From Bradyrhizobium guangdongense (GTDB lineage: Bacteria > Pseudomonadota > Alphaproteobacteria > Rhizobiales > Xanthobacteraceae), in contig NZ_PPPT01000110.1 of NCBI RefSeq assembly GCF_006483445.1, forward strand, positions 1-37,937: a stretch of DNA of 37,937 nucleotides, read 5' to 3'. The translations under genes and the position numbers were made by a program. This document shows positions 25,222 through 36,989 of this stretch, in pieces (within the stretch, counting starts at the first letter, position 1; the number at the start of each line of letters is the position of its first letter). The notes below the pieces were generated by a model. That model saw nothing but the letters and a program-made list of their open reading frames with translations. It had not been told where the DNA came from and made no database searches.

Positions 25222-27426
25222 ATGGATCGACTTCTCATGGACTCCGCGCAAGCCATTGAAATAAAAGAAAAAGAGCAGGCAGAGCCAAGCGTTCCGGCGA
25301 TTGCCAAGAGCCCCGAACGGTTCATCAATCGCGAGCTCTCCTGGCTGCACTTCAATCGCCGCGTGCTCGAGGAAGCGGTCAACGGCAGCCATCCCGTGCT
25401 GGAGCGGGTGCGATTCCTGTCGATTTCGGCAAATAACCTTGATGAGTTCTTCATGGTCCGCGTGGCCGGCATCAAGGCCCAGGTCCGCGAAGGCATCGCC
25501 GAGCGCAGCCCCGACGGCCTGACCCCGTCCGAGCAGCTCGCGCTGATCAACCGTACCGTCTCGCAGCTTGCGACCGACCAGCAGGCGATCTGGGGCGATC
25601 TGCGCGGCACGCTGGCCGAGGTGGGCATCGTGCTGGTGGACGGCAAGGACGTCACCAAGGCGGAGCGCAGCTGGGTCGAGGACTACTTCCTCCACAACGT
25701 CTTCCCGCTGCTGACCCCGCTCGCGATCGACCCCGCCCACCCCTTCCCGTTCATCCCGAGCCTCGGCTTCACCATCGCGTTGCAGCTCACGCGCACCGCC
25801 GACGGCAAGGCGATGAACGCGCTGATCCGCATGCCCGGCAAGATCGACCGCTTCATCCGCATGCCCGGTGAAGGCAAGGTGCGGCTGATCACGCTGGAGC
25901 AGGCCACCAGCCTGTTCATCAACCGCCTGTTCCCCGGCTACACCGTTCGCGGCCAGGGCACGTTCCGCATCATCCGCGACTCCGAACTGGAAATCGAGGA
26001 AGAGGCCGAAGACCTCGTCCGCCTGTTCGAGACCGCGCTCAAGCGCCGCCGCCGCGGATCGGTGATACGGCTCGAGATCGACGCCAAGATGCCGGAGGAA
26101 TTGCGCGGCTTCGTGCAGCACGCGCTGTCCGCTGCCGACGACGAGGCATTCCTGGTGGATGGCGTCCTCGCCATGAACGAGCTGTCACAGCTCACGCGGC
26201 TCGATCGCCCCGACCTCGAATTCACCCCTTATGTGCCGCGCCATCCCGAGCGCGTGCGCGAGCATGGCGGCGACATCTTTGCCGCGATCCGGCAAAAGGA
26301 CCTGATCGTCCACCACCCTTACGAGTCCTTCGACGTCGTGGTGCAGTTCCTGCAGCAGGCGACCCGCGATCCTGATGTCGTCGCGATCAAGCAGACGCTC
26401 TACCGCACCTCCAACAACTCGCCGATCGTTCGTGCGCTCGCGGAAGCAGCAGAAGCAGGCAAGTCCGTCACCGCCCTGGTCGAGCTGAAGGCGCGCTTTG
26501 ACGAAGAAGCCAACATCCGCTGGGCACGCGACCTCGAGCGCGCCGGCGTCCAGGTCGTGTACGGCTTCCTCGAACTGAAGACGCACGCGAAGCTCTCGAT
26601 GGTCGTGCGCCGCGAGGGCGGCAGCCTCACGACTTACGTTCACACCGGCACGGGCAACTACCACCCCGTCACCGCGCGCATCTACACCGACCTCTCCTAC
26701 TTCACGTCGGATCCGACCATCGGGCGCGATGCCGCCCGCGTCTTCAATTTCATCACTGGTTATGCGGCGCCGAGCGACCTCGAAAAGATGGCGGTGTCGC
26801 CGCTAACCCTGCGCAAGCGCGTCATCGAGCACATCCAGGGCGAGACGGCGCATGCGCGGCACGGCCGGCCCGGCGCGGTCTGGATGAAGATGAACTCCCT
26901 GGTTGATCCCGACATCATCGACGCGCTCTACGAGGCCTCGCAGGCCGGCGTTCAGGTCGAGCTCGTGATCCGCGGTATCTGTTGCCTCCGGCCCGGCATT
27001 CCCGGCCTGTCGGAGAACATCCGTGTCAAATCGATCATTGGCCGCTTCCTCGAACACGGCCGCATCTACTGCTTCGGCATGGGCCAGGGCCTGCCGAGCA
27101 CCAAAGCGGCTGTGTATATCTCGTCGGCCGACATGATGCCGCGGAACCTCGACCGCCGCGTCGAGGTGCTCTGTCCGCTGCAAAATCCCACGGTGCATCA
27201 GCAGGTTCTCGAACAGATCATGGTCGCGAATCTCAAGGACAATGAGCAGAGCTGGCAATTGTTGCCGGACGGGTCCTCAACGCGTATGAAGGCCGCGAAG
27301 GGCGAAGAGCCGTTCAACGTGCACAATTACTTCATGACGAATCCGAGTCTGTCTGGCCGTGGAAAGTCGCTCAAGGAATCCTCTCCGCGCCGCCTCACGC
27401 GCCGGAACGAACGTCATCAATCCTGA
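25222..27426 (+). CDS. ppk1: Polyphosphate kinase 1
   Basis: About 734 residues. It makes inorganic polyphosphate from ATP by way of a phosphohistidine, usually at the inner membrane face. The N-terminal domain begins [20 protein letters not shown], then [13 protein letters not shown]. The catalytic phospholipase D-like halves contain [15 protein letters not shown] (phosphorylated His) and [15 protein letters not shown] (second His). [11 protein letters not shown] and [13 protein letters not shown] are further signatures. Starts at 25222 (MDRLLMDS) or 25237 (MDSAQAIE) are both possible. An in-frame ATG at 25174 lies too close to the PHO-box-like site. ppx follows 15 bp downstream in the same operon. 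Confidence 0.96.
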   Translation: MDRLLMDSAQAIEIKEKEQAEPSVPAIAKSPERFINRELSWLHFNRRVLEEAVNGSHPVLERVRFLSISANNLDEFFMVRVAGIKAQVREGIAERSPDGLTPSEQLALINRTVSQLATDQQAIWGDLRGTLAEVGIVLVDGKDVTKAERSWVEDYFLHNVFPLLTPLAIDPAHPFPFIPSLGFTIALQLTRTADGKAMNALIRMPGKIDRFIRMPGEGKVRLITLEQATSLFINRLFPGYTVRGQGTFRIIRDSELEIEEEAEDLVRLFETALKRRRRGSVIRLEIDAKMPEELRGFVQHALSAADDEAFLVDGVLAMNELSQLTRLDRPDLEFTPYVPRHPERVREHGGDIFAAIRQKDLIVHHPYESFDVVVQFLQQATRDPDVVAIKQTLYRTSNNSPIVRALAEAAEAGKSVTALVELKARFDEEANIRWARDLERAGVQVVYGFLELKTHAKLSMVVRREGGSLTTYVHTGTGNYHPVTARIYTDLSYFTSDPTIGRDAARVFNFITGYAAPSDLEKMAVSPLTLRKRVIEHIQGETAHARHGRPGAVWMKMNSLVDPDIIDALYEASQAGVQVELVIRGICCLRPGIPGLSENIRVKSIIGRFLEHGRIYCFGMGQGLPSTKAAVYISSADMMPRNLDRRVEVLCPLQNPTVHQQVLEQIMVANLKDNEQSWQLLPDGSSTRMKAAKGEEPFNVHNYFMTNPSLSGRGKSLKESSPRRLTRRNERHQS

Positions 27427-27441
27427 TCGGGGATTGTCGTC

Positions 27442-28944
27442 GTGACACGACCGCGCAAACGCGGCGCGAGCGTCGCGGTCGTCGACATCGGCTCCAACTC
27501 GGTGCGTCTCGTGGTCTACGAGGCGCTGGCGCGGAGTCTCATTCCGATCTTCAACGAGAAGACGCTATGCGGGCTCGGCCGCGAGGTTCAGAGCACCGGC
27601 CTGCTCGCGCCTGATGCCGTCGACAAGGCGCTGACCTCGCTCAAGCGCTTCAACGCGCTGATCCGGGTGATGCAGGTCGGCCGCGTCTACGCGATCGCGA
27701 CCGCCGCGTGCCGTGACGCCTCCAACGGGGCGGATTTCATTGCCAAGGCGGAGCGCATCTGCCGCGTCAAGATCGAGATCCTGTCCGGCCCGCGCGAGGC
27801 GCGGCTGTCGGCGCTCGGCGTGGTCTCCGGCATCCACCATCCCGACGGTATCGTCGGCGATCTCGGCGGCGGCTCGCTCGAACTGATCGAGGTGCACAGG
27901 AACAGCGTCCGCAGCGGCGTGACGCTGCCGCTCGGTGGTCTCGCGCTGCAGGATCTCGCGCATAAATCGCTCAAGCGCGCCGACCGGATCGTGCGCGAGG
28001 AATTCGCCGACGTGCCGCAGCTCAAGGCCGGCCGCGGCCGCACCTTCTACGCGGTCGGCGGCACCTGGCGCGCACTCGCCCGCATCCACATCATCCAGAG
28101 CGGCTATCCGCTCCAGGTCATGCACGGCTATTCGATCCCCGCAGCCGAAGCGCTCGACTTCGTGCGGCGACTACGCCGGCTGGCGGCGGCGAACATGCTC
28201 GCGGACATCGAGGTCGTCGCCGATGCCCGCCGCCCGCTCCTCACCTATGCCGCGCTGGTGCTCGAGCACATCATCCGCGTGGCCAAGCCGAAGCAGATCG
28301 TGTTCTCGACCTTCGGCGTGCGCGAAGGCCTGCTGCACGAAAAACTGTCGGAGACCGAGCGCGCCAAGGACGGGCTGATCTGCGCCGCCGAGGAGCTGAA
28401 CCAATTGCTGTCGCGCTCGGCGCGCCATGCCCGCGAGCTGATCGAATGGACCGACCGCTTCGTGCGCGTGGTCAAGCTGCGCGAGACCGAGGAAGACCGC
28501 CGCCTGCGCCACACCGCGTGCCTCTTGTCGGATATCGGCTGGCGCGTGCATCCGGACCACCGCGGCGAGCAGACGCTGAGCCTCGTCGTCAACGGCAATT
28601 TCGGCGCAATCGATCACCAGGAGCGCGCCTTCGTCGGCCTGTCCGTGTTCTACCGCTATGCGGGCCTGAGCGAGGAGAACCAGCCGCCGCAGACGATGCA
28701 GGAGCTCTTGACGCCGGCCCAGCTCGAACGCGCGCGCCTGCTGGGGGCCGCATTCCGCGTCGCGCATCTGATCTCGGCGGCACGGCCGGGCGTGCTGCCG
28801 GCCACCCATTTCCGCAGCCTGGGCCGCAAGCTGATGCTGGTGTTCGAGCACAGGCTCGGCGACCTCGTCGCCGACCGCGTCGGCGGCCGCTTCAAGCAGC
28901 TCGCACGCCTGATCGGCCGGTCAGGGTCGATCGTGCGGCGCTAA
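27442..28944 (+). CDS. ppx: Exopolyphosphatase (Ppx/GppA family)
   Basis: A 500-residue enzyme of the ASKHA fold that releases phosphate from polyphosphate ends and/or hydrolyses pppGpp. The phosphate-1 motif is VVDIGSNSVRLVVYE and phosphate-2 is GDLGGGSLELIEV. The adenosine-like region is AVGGTWRALARIH. A C-terminal HD-like helical domain (about residues 300-500) completes it. The GTG start at 27442 lies 15 bp after ppk. Pairing with ppk implies turnover of the same polymer. The gene is convergent with the TerC gene, with 17 bp between stops. Confidence 0.95.
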   Translation: MTRPRKRGASVAVVDIGSNSVRLVVYEALARSLIPIFNEKTLCGLGREVQSTGLLAPDAVDKALTSLKRFNALIRVMQVGRVYAIATAACRDASNGADFIAKAERICRVKIEILSGPREARLSALGVVSGIHHPDGIVGDLGGGSLELIEVHRNSVRSGVTLPLGGLALQDLAHKSLKRADRIVREEFADVPQLKAGRGRTFYAVGGTWRALARIHIIQSGYPLQVMHGYSIPAAEALDFVRRLRRLAAANMLADIEVVADARRPLLTYAALVLEHIIRVAKPKQIVFSTFGVREGLLHEKLSETERAKDGLICAAEELNQLLSRSARHARELIEWTDRFVRVVKLRETEEDRRLRHTACLLSDIGWRVHPDHRGEQTLSLVVNGNFGAIDHQERAFVGLSVFYRYAGLSEENQPPQTMQELLTPAQLERARLLGAAFRVAHLISAARPGVLPATHFRSLGRKLMLVFEHRLGDLVADRVGGRFKQLARLIGRSGSIVRR

Positions 28945-28961
28945 TTACTCGGGCGACGCCT

Positions 28962-29822
28962 CTATTCGGCAGAAGCCTTGGCGTGTTGCTCGGAGGCTTC
29001 CAGCGCGGCCTGGCTGAGGCTGCGCCGTCGCCAGATGTAGCCGACCACCAGCACCACGATCACACCGAGCAAGGCGCAGAGATATTCGGCGGCAGGTCCG
29101 GCATGAGCGAATTGCGGCGGAATGCGCAGCACGGCCAGTGCCGAGTCGAGCGCCACCCCCACGGGGCCTGCGAACAGCGTATGCAACCACGGCTCGACGC
29201 CGGGATCGGTCGCGATCACCTCGCCTGCGATCCAGCCGAGCAGCGCCGCACCGGCCCAGACCAGCACGGGAAGCTTGGTCAGCAGCGCCATGATCAGCGC
29301 TGCACCCGCGACGATCAGGGGAACGCTGATGGCGAGGCCGAGGATCAGCAGCGGCACGCTGCCGTTCGCAGCCGCGGCCACCGCGATCACGTTGTCGAGG
29401 CTCATCACGATGTCGGCGACGACGACGATTTGAATCGCCTGCCAGAGATGCGAGGCCGATTCGACGTCGTCCTCGTTCTCGTTTTCCGGCACCAGCAGCT
29501 TGGCCGCGATCACGATCAGCGCGAGACCGCCGACCAGCTTGAGGTACGGCAGCGCCATCAGGCTCGCAACGATGCCGGTGAAGATGATCCGCAGCATCAC
29601 GGCGGCGCCGGCGCCGAAGATCATGCCCCACAAGCGGTGCTTTGGCTTGAGGCCGCGGCAGGCGAGCGCAATCACCAGCGCGTTGTCGCCCGACAACAGG
29701 ATGTTGATCCAGATGATCTTGCCGACCGCGACCCAGAACGTGGGCTCGGCCATTTCATTGCGAAACTGGGTGAAGAACGACCCGATCGTGGCGGGATCGA
29801 AGATCTGCCAAAGCCAGCTCAC
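28962..29822 (-). CDS. TerC-family integral membrane protein
   Basis: A 286-residue protein with seven or more hydrophobic segments. The two inverted TerC metal-binding halves are visible as NILLSGDNALVIALA and DIVMSLDNVIAVAAA. TerC/YjbE-type proteins are linked to metal ion export (Mn) and to metalation of secreted enzymes. An acidic ENENEDDVES loop lies between the halves, and the C-terminal tail is charged. It lies 38 bp downstream of ndk on the same strand, so read-through from ndk is likely. There is no room for a long riboswitch leader. Confidence 0.92.
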   Translation of the reverse strand: MSWLWQIFDPATIGSFFTQFRNEMAEPTFWVAVGKIIWINILLSGDNALVIALACRGLKPKHRLWGMIFGAGAAVMLRIIFTGIVASLMALPYLKLVGGLALIVIAAKLLVPENENEDDVESASHLWQAIQIVVVADIVMSLDNVIAVAAAANGSVPLLILGLAISVPLIVAGAALIMALLTKLPVLVWAGAALLGWIAGEVIATDPGVEPWLHTLFAGPVGVALDSALAVLRIPPQFAHAGPAAEYLCALLGVIVVLVVGYIWRRRSLSQAALEASEQHAKASAE

Positions 29823-29860
29823 AATGCTTCCTTTCGCCCCTTAGCGCGCCGGCTGAACGA

Positions 29861-30283
29861 TCAGCCGACGATCTCGTTGCCCGAAAAGAACTGCGCGATC
29901 TCGATCGCGGCGGTCTCCGGCGCATCCGAACCGTGCGCCGAGTTCTCGCCGATCGATTTTGCGTAGAGCTTGCGGATGGTGCCGTCGGCCGCCTTGGACG
30001 GATCGGTCGCGCCCATCGCGTCGCGGTACTTGGCGATGGCGTTCTCGCCTTCCAGCACCTGCACGACGACCGGGCCGGAGGTCATGAACTCGACGAGCTC
30101 GCCGAAGAACGGACGCGCCTTGTGGACGGCATAGAAGGTCTCGGCCTGCTCCTTGGTCATGCGGATGCGCTTCTGGGCGACGATGCGCAGGCCGGCCTTT
30201 TCGATCACGGCATTGACGGCGCCGGTCAGGTTACGGGCGGTCGCGTCGGGCTTGATGATCGAGAAGGTGCGTTCAATCGCCAT
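29861..30283 (-). CDS. ndk: Nucleoside-diphosphate kinase
   Basis: A 140-residue enzyme that balances NTP and dNTP pools by way of a phosphohistidine. It starts [18 protein letters not shown], the family opening. The active-site histidine is in [16 protein letters not shown] ([10 protein letters not shown]). The ATG at 30283 follows AAGGA. An in-frame extension up to 30376 is non-coding by content (Arg-rich, no homology). Confidence 0.98.
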   Translation of the reverse strand: MAIERTFSIIKPDATARNLTGAVNAVIEKAGLRIVAQKRIRMTKEQAETFYAVHKARPFFGELVEFMTSGPVVVQVLEGENAIAKYRDAMGATDPSKAADGTIRKLYAKSIGENSAHGSDAPETAAIEIAQFFSGNEIVG

Positions 30284-30581
30284 GATCTTGTCCTTAGGGA
30301 ATAGCGGTGGGGAGGAGTTGCGGGGCTTATATCGGCGCCTTCGGCGAACGGCAAGCGACCCCAAAACAGCCGCCACGGGCGTATCGCCGCGGGGGCAAGG
30401 GGCGTGGAATTACAATAATTTCACGCAGATGAACCCAATCTGCAGGGTCCGTCAGGGTTCGGTTCAGGGTCTGGCGCCTAGAGTGGGCCCCATCGGAACG
30501 CAATTCTCCCCGTGATGAGGCGTTTCGGCGGCCATTCCATCGACGCGATAGCCCCGCGCCGGCAGTTTTGAGGAGAACACC

Positions 30582-30830
30582 ATGTTCAGGAAACTTTCGC
30601 TTGCTGCGATCGCTGCGGTGTCGCTGGGTGCCGCCGCGCTTGCCCCGACCGCCGCGTCCGCCCACTGGCATGGCGGCGGCTGGCATGGTGGCTGGCACGG
30701 CGGTGGCTGGGGCGCCCCGCGCTTCTATGTCGGCGGCCCCGTCTCCTACGGTTATGGCGGCTGCTATGTCCGCCGGCTGGTCCCGACCCCCTGGGGACCG
30801 CGCTGGCGCCTGATCAACCGCTGCTATTGA
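30582..30830 (+). CDS. Small secreted Gly/His/Trp-rich protein
   Basis: An 82-residue protein with a clear signal peptide (SLAAIAAVSLGAAALAP, cleavage after TAASA). The mature part of about 55 residues starts with an HWHGGGWHGGWHGGGWG repeat, then YVGGPVSYGYGG. It ends with a Cys-containing RLINRCY. Two Cys (YGGCYVRR and NRCY) could form a disulfide. The ATG at 30582 follows GAGGAG. It has its own terminator. Such proteins are frequent in Bradyrhizobium, with no known function. The His-rich stretch suggests metal binding, which is inference. Confidence 0.85.
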   Translation: MFRKLSLAAIAAVSLGAAALAPTAASAHWHGGGWHGGWHGGGWGAPRFYVGGPVSYGYGGCYVRRLVPTPWGPRWRLINRCY

Positions 30831-30865
30831 GGCCGTCAGCACCTTCCCTTCCCAGAGTCGACCTA

Positions 30866-30896
30866 AGCCCCCGGCGTGCCCCCGCCGGGGCTTTTT
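30866..30896 (+). terminator. Intrinsic terminator after the Gly/His-rich protein gene
   Basis: AGCCCCCGGCG pairs with CGCCGGGGCT (one bulged C) around a short loop, followed by TTTTTC. This is a classic Rho-independent terminator, 35 bp after the stop of the 82-residue protein gene. Confidence 0.85.
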
Positions 30897-31025
30897 CTTG
30901 GGGCAGATGTTCAAAATCACACAATCCTGACGGGAGCGCGGGGCTGTCCTTCGCGGTCCGCGAAACTAATTCGGCTTCCGCGACTTGGTAGAGGGACACG
31001 CAACCGAACCAGTGGAACCCCTGCC

Positions 31026-31208
31026 ATGTCAGGCCTTTTCGCCAATGACAGCGAACAAATCGACCGGCGCACCAGCCGATCGATCTGCGATGCCGTGGGC
31101 GAACGGCTGCAGCAGAGCCTTCGGCCCGAACCAAAGCTGACCTCGCATCTGGAGCATCTGCTCGACGAGCTCCGCAAGCGCGACCGGGACGGCGACCGAC
31201 GCAACTAG
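31026..31208 (+). CDS. Small hypothetical protein
   Basis: A 60-residue charged, mostly helical protein that starts MSGLFANDSEQIDRRTSRSI and ends with Asp/Arg repeats (LRKRDRDGDRRN). The helix around VGERLQQSLRPEPKLTSHLEHLLDELRKR looks amphipathic. It has no known domain. It lies 52 bp upstream of the ABC-F gene on the same strand, so they may share a transcript. The ATG at 31026 is the only sensible start. Confidence 0.6.
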   Translation: MSGLFANDSEQIDRRTSRSICDAVGERLQQSLRPEPKLTSHLEHLLDELRKRDRDGDRRN

Positions 31209-31260
31209 AACCCGACGAAAACGGGGTTGCGTTTGCGCGTCCTTGCGGTGACAAGGCCGC

Positions 31261-33129
<1,869 letters not shown>

Positions 33130-33137
33130 GCCCTCGA

Positions 33138-34055
33138 TCAATCCTTCCGCGCCGATCGGAATCGCGCCACGAGGCGCGACAGCATCCCGCGTCTTGCTCC
33201 GTTTTCCGCGCGCAGGCGCGTGAGCTCCTGATAGTGCACGTGATTCCAGTGGCCGGCATGGTCGCGATCCCTGCGCAGCGCGGCCCAGCGAACCACATGA
33301 TCCGGCTCGAGCCGGTTCGACCATTCGGGCTGGAAGCCGTGGCGCTCGAACATGCGATCGAGCCAGCTTCCGCGCGGCGGCGCGATGGTCTTGGGAATTC
33401 CGGCTCGGCGCCACATCTCGTTCCAGAGATGCACGAAGGTCGATGCCGACACGCGGCGTTCGACCTCGTCGCACGCGTCGGGCAGCAGAAATTTTTCGAA
33501 CTCCTCCGGTCCGATCGCATAAGCGATGTCACGCGCCACGGGCCGCAGATGCGGCGCGAATTGCGGCTGAAGCTCGGTCAACAGTTTCGGACCGACCTCG
33601 CCCCAACGCGCATCGGCGCCCCGCGCCTCGGTGCGTTCGCGGCACGCGCGCATCAGGGGATCGCCGGCCGGGAAATGCATCACCGCGCCGTTCAGCTCGT
33701 CTTCCGTCTGAAGCGCGACGAAGCTCGCCGCCTCGGGCAGCGCCGTGCCGACGAGCATTACGTCTGTGTCGATCCACCAGCCGCCGGCTTTTTCAAGCAG
33801 GGCGTAGCGAAAATGGTTGGAATGAAGCGACGGGCTCGGCCCGTCGAATTCGTGTCTGTAGAACGAGACATCGTCGTCGATGATCTCGCGGGCGTCCCGC
33901 AAGACAACCCCATCCGGCAGATCCGCGATCGGATGATCTGCGAATAGTTCGACACGGATTCCAGCAGCTATGAATGTGCGCAGACAAAGCGCTTCATAGG
34001 GGGAAAACGGCCCGTACCAGAACGTCCGAACGACAGGCTTCTGTTCGGAGCGCAT
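33138..34055 (-). CDS. Glycosyltransferase of the GT32-like (DXD) type
   Basis: A 305-residue cytoplasmic sugar transferase. The SNHFRYALLEKAGGWWIDTDVML segment is the hallmark of the GT32/capsular polysaccharide transferase group, with the metal-binding DXD at residues 96-98. The N-terminus (RTFWYGPFSPYEALCLRTFI) matches the family opening. The C-terminal FVHLWNEMW resembles the loop found after the catalytic domain. It starts 6 bp after the lipoprotein stop, suggesting an operon. The donor and acceptor are unknown. Surface polysaccharide is a reasonable guess. Confidence 0.85.
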   Translation of the reverse strand: MRSEQKPVVRTFWYGPFSPYEALCLRTFIAAGIRVELFADHPIADLPDGVVLRDAREIIDDDVSFYRHEFDGPSPSLHSNHFRYALLEKAGGWWIDTDVMLVGTALPEAASFVALQTEDELNGAVMHFPAGDPLMRACRERTEARGADARWGEVGPKLLTELQPQFAPHLRPVARDIAYAIGPEEFEKFLLPDACDEVERRVSASTFVHLWNEMWRRAGIPKTIAPPRGSWLDRMFERHGFQPEWSNRLEPDHVVRWAALRRDRDHAGHWNHVHYQELTRLRAENGARRGMLSRLVARFRSARKD

Positions 34056-34061
34056 GGAGCG

Positions 34062-34583
34062 CTAGCCCGTCTGCTTCTTCTTCGGCTTGGGCTTTGCCTT
34101 CGGCGCGACCGGCTGTTCCGGCGTGCCTTCGATCGACGACAGGCGGCCCGAGGTGAAGGTGTAGATGCCGGCACGCGGGCCGGTCGTCCAGGTGACGACG
34201 GCGACGCGTCGGCCGCCGGCATCATTGGAGAGGTTGACGCTCGAGGGCGCGCCGATGCCGCGCACGACGTCGCATTCGGTGTGACCGAGCGCGACGGTGC
34301 CGCCCTGCGGGGCGGTCGATGCGTTGGCGTCGGCCGGCGCGCCTGCCGGCACCATGCCGGGACACGCGCCGTCGGCGCTGACGAGATCCTCGGCCGTAAC
34401 AGGCTTGTCAGGCGTCAGCGGCGGCGCGTCGATCGAGATGTTCTTGATGAAGAACCGGGTCGGCTTGTTGAACCATTCGGCGTCCTTCGACAGCAGATCG
34501 GTGCCGCCGGCGCAGCCTGCAAGAAGCGGCGCAACGGCAGCCAACGCCAGTATCAGCGTCGAGGGAAGCTTTTGATGTCGCAC
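34062..34583 (-). CDS. Outer-membrane or periplasmic lipoprotein
   Basis: A 173-residue protein with a lipoprotein signal peptide (TLILALAAVAPLLAGC, lipidated Cys at 24). The region GHTECDVVRGIGAPSSVNL followed by VVTWTTGPRAGIYTF is reminiscent of the SmpA/BamE fold (helix then strands), though similarity is limited. The C-terminus is a Lys/Pro tail (APKAKPKPKKKQTG), perhaps for peptidoglycan or membrane contact. The GTG at 34583 is the only start before the signal peptide. It heads a two-gene unit with the glycosyltransferase. Confidence 0.8.
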   Translation of the reverse strand: MRHQKLPSTLILALAAVAPLLAGCAGGTDLLSKDAEWFNKPTRFFIKNISIDAPPLTPDKPVTAEDLVSADGACPGMVPAGAPADANASTAPQGGTVALGHTECDVVRGIGAPSSVNLSNDAGGRRVAVVTWTTGPRAGIYTFTSGRLSSIEGTPEQPVAPKAKPKPKKKQTG

Positions 34584-34709
34584 GATAAACTCAGGTCCCC
34601 GCTTTAAGGTCCAGCCCTAACCAATTGTCCCAACATCCCTTTGCGGCACGACCGTGGCTCTTTGGCCAGGTTCGCCCGAAAACTCCAAATTATCATTAAT
34701 TACGAGGTG

Positions 34710-35165
34710 TTACGAATCCTTGCGCTGCCAGCGGCCGCGCTCGTCGGCCTGCCAATAGGTGACCTCAAATCCCCGCGTCTTGCAATCCGTCCAGGCGGAA
34801 CGGGCCAAGGCCAGTGCGTCGGGGTCGTCGCCGTTGAACAGCAGCACCATGCGCTCGTAGCTCTGCGAATCCTGCGGCAGCGCAGCGTTGTCGATCAGGA
34901 ACCGGACATTGGCGCCATTCGGATTGTTCTCCTCGATTGCGAGCAGAATCGGCTGATCTGCCGCGTCACCGGCGCGCCATGTCGCGTGAGGCAGGAACGA
35001 GTCGTCGCGATAGGTCCACAAATGCGCATCCAGCGCGTCGGCGCGTTCCGGCGACGTCGACTGCACGACGACGCGCCAGCCGCGCTCGAGCGACTTCTCG
35101 AGCAGCGGCGGCAACACGTTCTCCACCAACATGTTTTGCAGATGATAGAACAGGACTTCGGTCAT
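34710..35165 (-). CDS. holC: DNA polymerase III chi subunit
   Basis: A 151-residue protein of the clamp-loader complex that binds single-stranded DNA-binding protein. It starts [20 protein letters not shown], then LLEKSLERGWRVVVQSTSPERADALDAHLWTYRDDSFLPHA, the family signature. The ATG overlaps the pepA stop (TAATG at 35163-35167), so the two are translationally coupled. The linked pepA-holC pair is conserved in many Gram-negative bacteria. Confidence 0.95.
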   Translation of the reverse strand: MTEVLFYHLQNMLVENVLPPLLEKSLERGWRVVVQSTSPERADALDAHLWTYRDDSFLPHATWRAGDAADQPILLAIEENNPNGANVRFLIDNAALPQDSQSYERMVLLFNGDDPDALALARSAWTDCKTRGFEVTYWQADERGRWQRKDS

Positions 35166-36661
35166 TAGCTCTCGTAGTGGTCGGCCACCAAGCGATCGAG
35201 CAGGCGCACACCATAGCCCGATCCCCAGCTCTGGTTGATGTCGGTTTTCGGCGCGCCCATCGCGGTGCCGGCGATGTCGAGATGCGCCCAGGGCGTATTG
35301 TCGACGAAGCGCTGCAGGAACTGCGCGGCCGTGATCGAGCCGCCATGGCGTCCGCCGGTGTTCTTCATGTCGGCAAACTGGGAATCGATCAGCTTGTCGT
35401 ATTCGGCACTGAGCGGCATCCGCCAGACCTTTTCGCCGGTCTCCTGCCCGGCCTTCAAGAGCCGGTCGGCAAGCTCGTCATTGTTGGAGAACATGCCGGC
35501 ATGCTCGGTGCCGAGCGCGACCATGATGGCGCCGGTGAGCGTGGCGAGATCCACCATGAATTTCGGCTTCATCTTCTTGGCCACGTACCAGAGCACGTCG
35601 GCCAGCACGAGGCGACCCTCGGCGTCGGTGTTGATGACCTCGATGGTCTGGCCCGACATCGAGGTGACGATGTCGCCGGGACGCTGCGCGTTGCCGTCGG
35701 GCATGTTCTCGACGAGGCCGATGGCGCCGACCACGTTGACCTTGGCTTTGCGCGCGGCGAGCGCGTGCATCAAGCCGACGACGCAGGCCGCACCGCCCAT
35801 GTCGCCTTTCATCTCCTCCATGCTGCCGGCCGGCTTGATCGAAATGCCGCCGGTGTCGAAGCAGACGCCCTTGCCGATGAAGGCGACGGGAGCCGTGCCC
35901 TTCTTGCCGCCGTTCCAGCGCATGATGACGGTGCGGCTCGGCCGCGACGAGCCTTGGCCGACACCGAGCAGCGCGCCCATGCCGAGCTTGTGCATCGCCT
36001 TGACGTCGAGCACCTCGATCGCGACGCCGAGCTTGCGCAATTGGCTGGCACGCCGCGCGAACTCTTCGGGATAGAGCACGTTCGGCGGCTCGTTGACGAG
36101 ATCGCGCGCGATGATCACGCCGTCGACGATGTGGCCCGCCGGCGCGAACGCTTTCCTGGCGGCGGCAACGTCGGCGACCGCGAGCGAGACATCGGCGTGC
36201 ACGGGGCCCTCCTCGCCTTCCTTCTTCTTGGTCTTGTAGCGATCAAACTTGTAGGCGCGCAGCCGCAGGCCGGAGGCGACCGCAACCAGTTGCTCGTTGC
36301 TCATGGCGCCACCGGGCAATTCGGCCATGATGGTCGCGCCGTCCTTGCCGGCGCCTAGCTTGCCGGACACCACGCCGCCGAATTTGAGGAAATCGCTGAT
36401 CTTGAGCGCCTGCGCCTTGCCGGTTCCGATCACGATCAGGCGGGAGATCTTCAATCCCTCCGGCGCCAGGATGTCGAGCGCCGCGCCGCTTTTTCCCTTG
36501 AACTGGGCGGCTGCGGCGGCTCGCTTGACGAGGTCGGTCGCCTTCCCCAGCGCCTTCGCCGTCGCCGGGCCGAACTTCAGGCTATCGTCACAAAACACCA
36601 CAAGGATGCCGCGGGCGGCAGCCGAGAACGGGACGAAGCCGACCTTGACGGCGTCGGACAT
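35165..36661 (-). CDS. pepA: Leucyl aminopeptidase (M17)
   Basis: A 498-residue zinc- or manganese-dependent exopeptidase that removes N-terminal residues. The metal site is in [18 protein letters not shown] (K and D ligands) and [14 protein letters not shown], the cytosol aminopeptidase signature. [13 protein letters not shown] is also typical. In some bacteria PepA also binds DNA as a recombination and transcription factor. The ATG at 36661 follows GGAGGAG. A start at 36676 would add five residues. holC overlaps its stop. Confidence 0.97.
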   Translation of the reverse strand: MSDAVKVGFVPFSAAARGILVVFCDDSLKFGPATAKALGKATDLVKRAAAAAQFKGKSGAALDILAPEGLKISRLIVIGTGKAQALKISDFLKFGGVVSGKLGAGKDGATIMAELPGGAMSNEQLVAVASGLRLRAYKFDRYKTKKKEGEEGPVHADVSLAVADVAAARKAFAPAGHIVDGVIIARDLVNEPPNVLYPEEFARRASQLRKLGVAIEVLDVKAMHKLGMGALLGVGQGSSRPSRTVIMRWNGGKKGTAPVAFIGKGVCFDTGGISIKPAGSMEEMKGDMGGAACVVGLMHALAARKAKVNVVGAIGLVENMPDGNAQRPGDIVTSMSGQTIEVINTDAEGRLVLADVLWYVAKKMKPKFMVDLATLTGAIMVALGTEHAGMFSNNDELADRLLKAGQETGEKVWRMPLSAEYDKLIDSQFADMKNTGGRHGGSITAAQFLQRFVDNTPWAHLDIAGTAMGAPKTDINQSWGSGYGVRLLDRLVADHYES

Positions 36662-36989
36662 GGGTAACTCCTCCAAAAGACGGGACTTTTTGCCGCTTGC
36701 GGAACCTGCCGCTCCGGCTTCCTGAACCGCGATTCACTGATCCTCCCGCACTATGGCCCGGCGGGGCCGGCCGTGCCAAGCGCTGCCAGTGGCTGGAAGG
36801 CCACAATGAGGGAAATATTAACCATATCCTAAGGGTGCCATGGGGCAGCCATTTTGTTGACGGATCAAAGGGATGGTAGTGAGAGATTGGTCGGCGGACG
36901 AGCGCTGAATCGGCCCTTGGGGATCCCCTTTCGGGGATTGGGTCGGAAAGCCCGAAAGCTGCTTGTGGTTGGGGATCGTACGGTCGCAC
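36662..36989. promoter_or_regulatory. Divergent promoter region of pepA and lptF, with a CtrA-like site
   Basis: This 328-bp stretch separates two opposite genes. It holds TTAACCATATCCTAA at 36818-36832, i.e. TTAA-N7-CTAA. That is 7 of 8 matches to the alphaproteobacterial CtrA binding consensus TTAA-N7-TTAA. A small ATCCCC-TTTC-GGGGAT hairpin lies at 36923-36938. No ORF in it is convincing. Confidence 0.45.

Noticed and set aside
25159..26121. A 320-residue open frame opposite ppk
   Set aside because: Antisense shadow of a highly conserved gene.
28446..29966. A 506-residue plus-strand frame over the end of ppx, terC and ndk
   Set aside because: It runs antisense to terC and part of ndk and out of frame with ppx; composition is biased to Arg/His/Asp/Gln as typical for shadows.
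34937..36358. A 473-residue plus-strand frame opposite pepA
   Set aside because: Shadow of pepA; low-complexity content without motifs.
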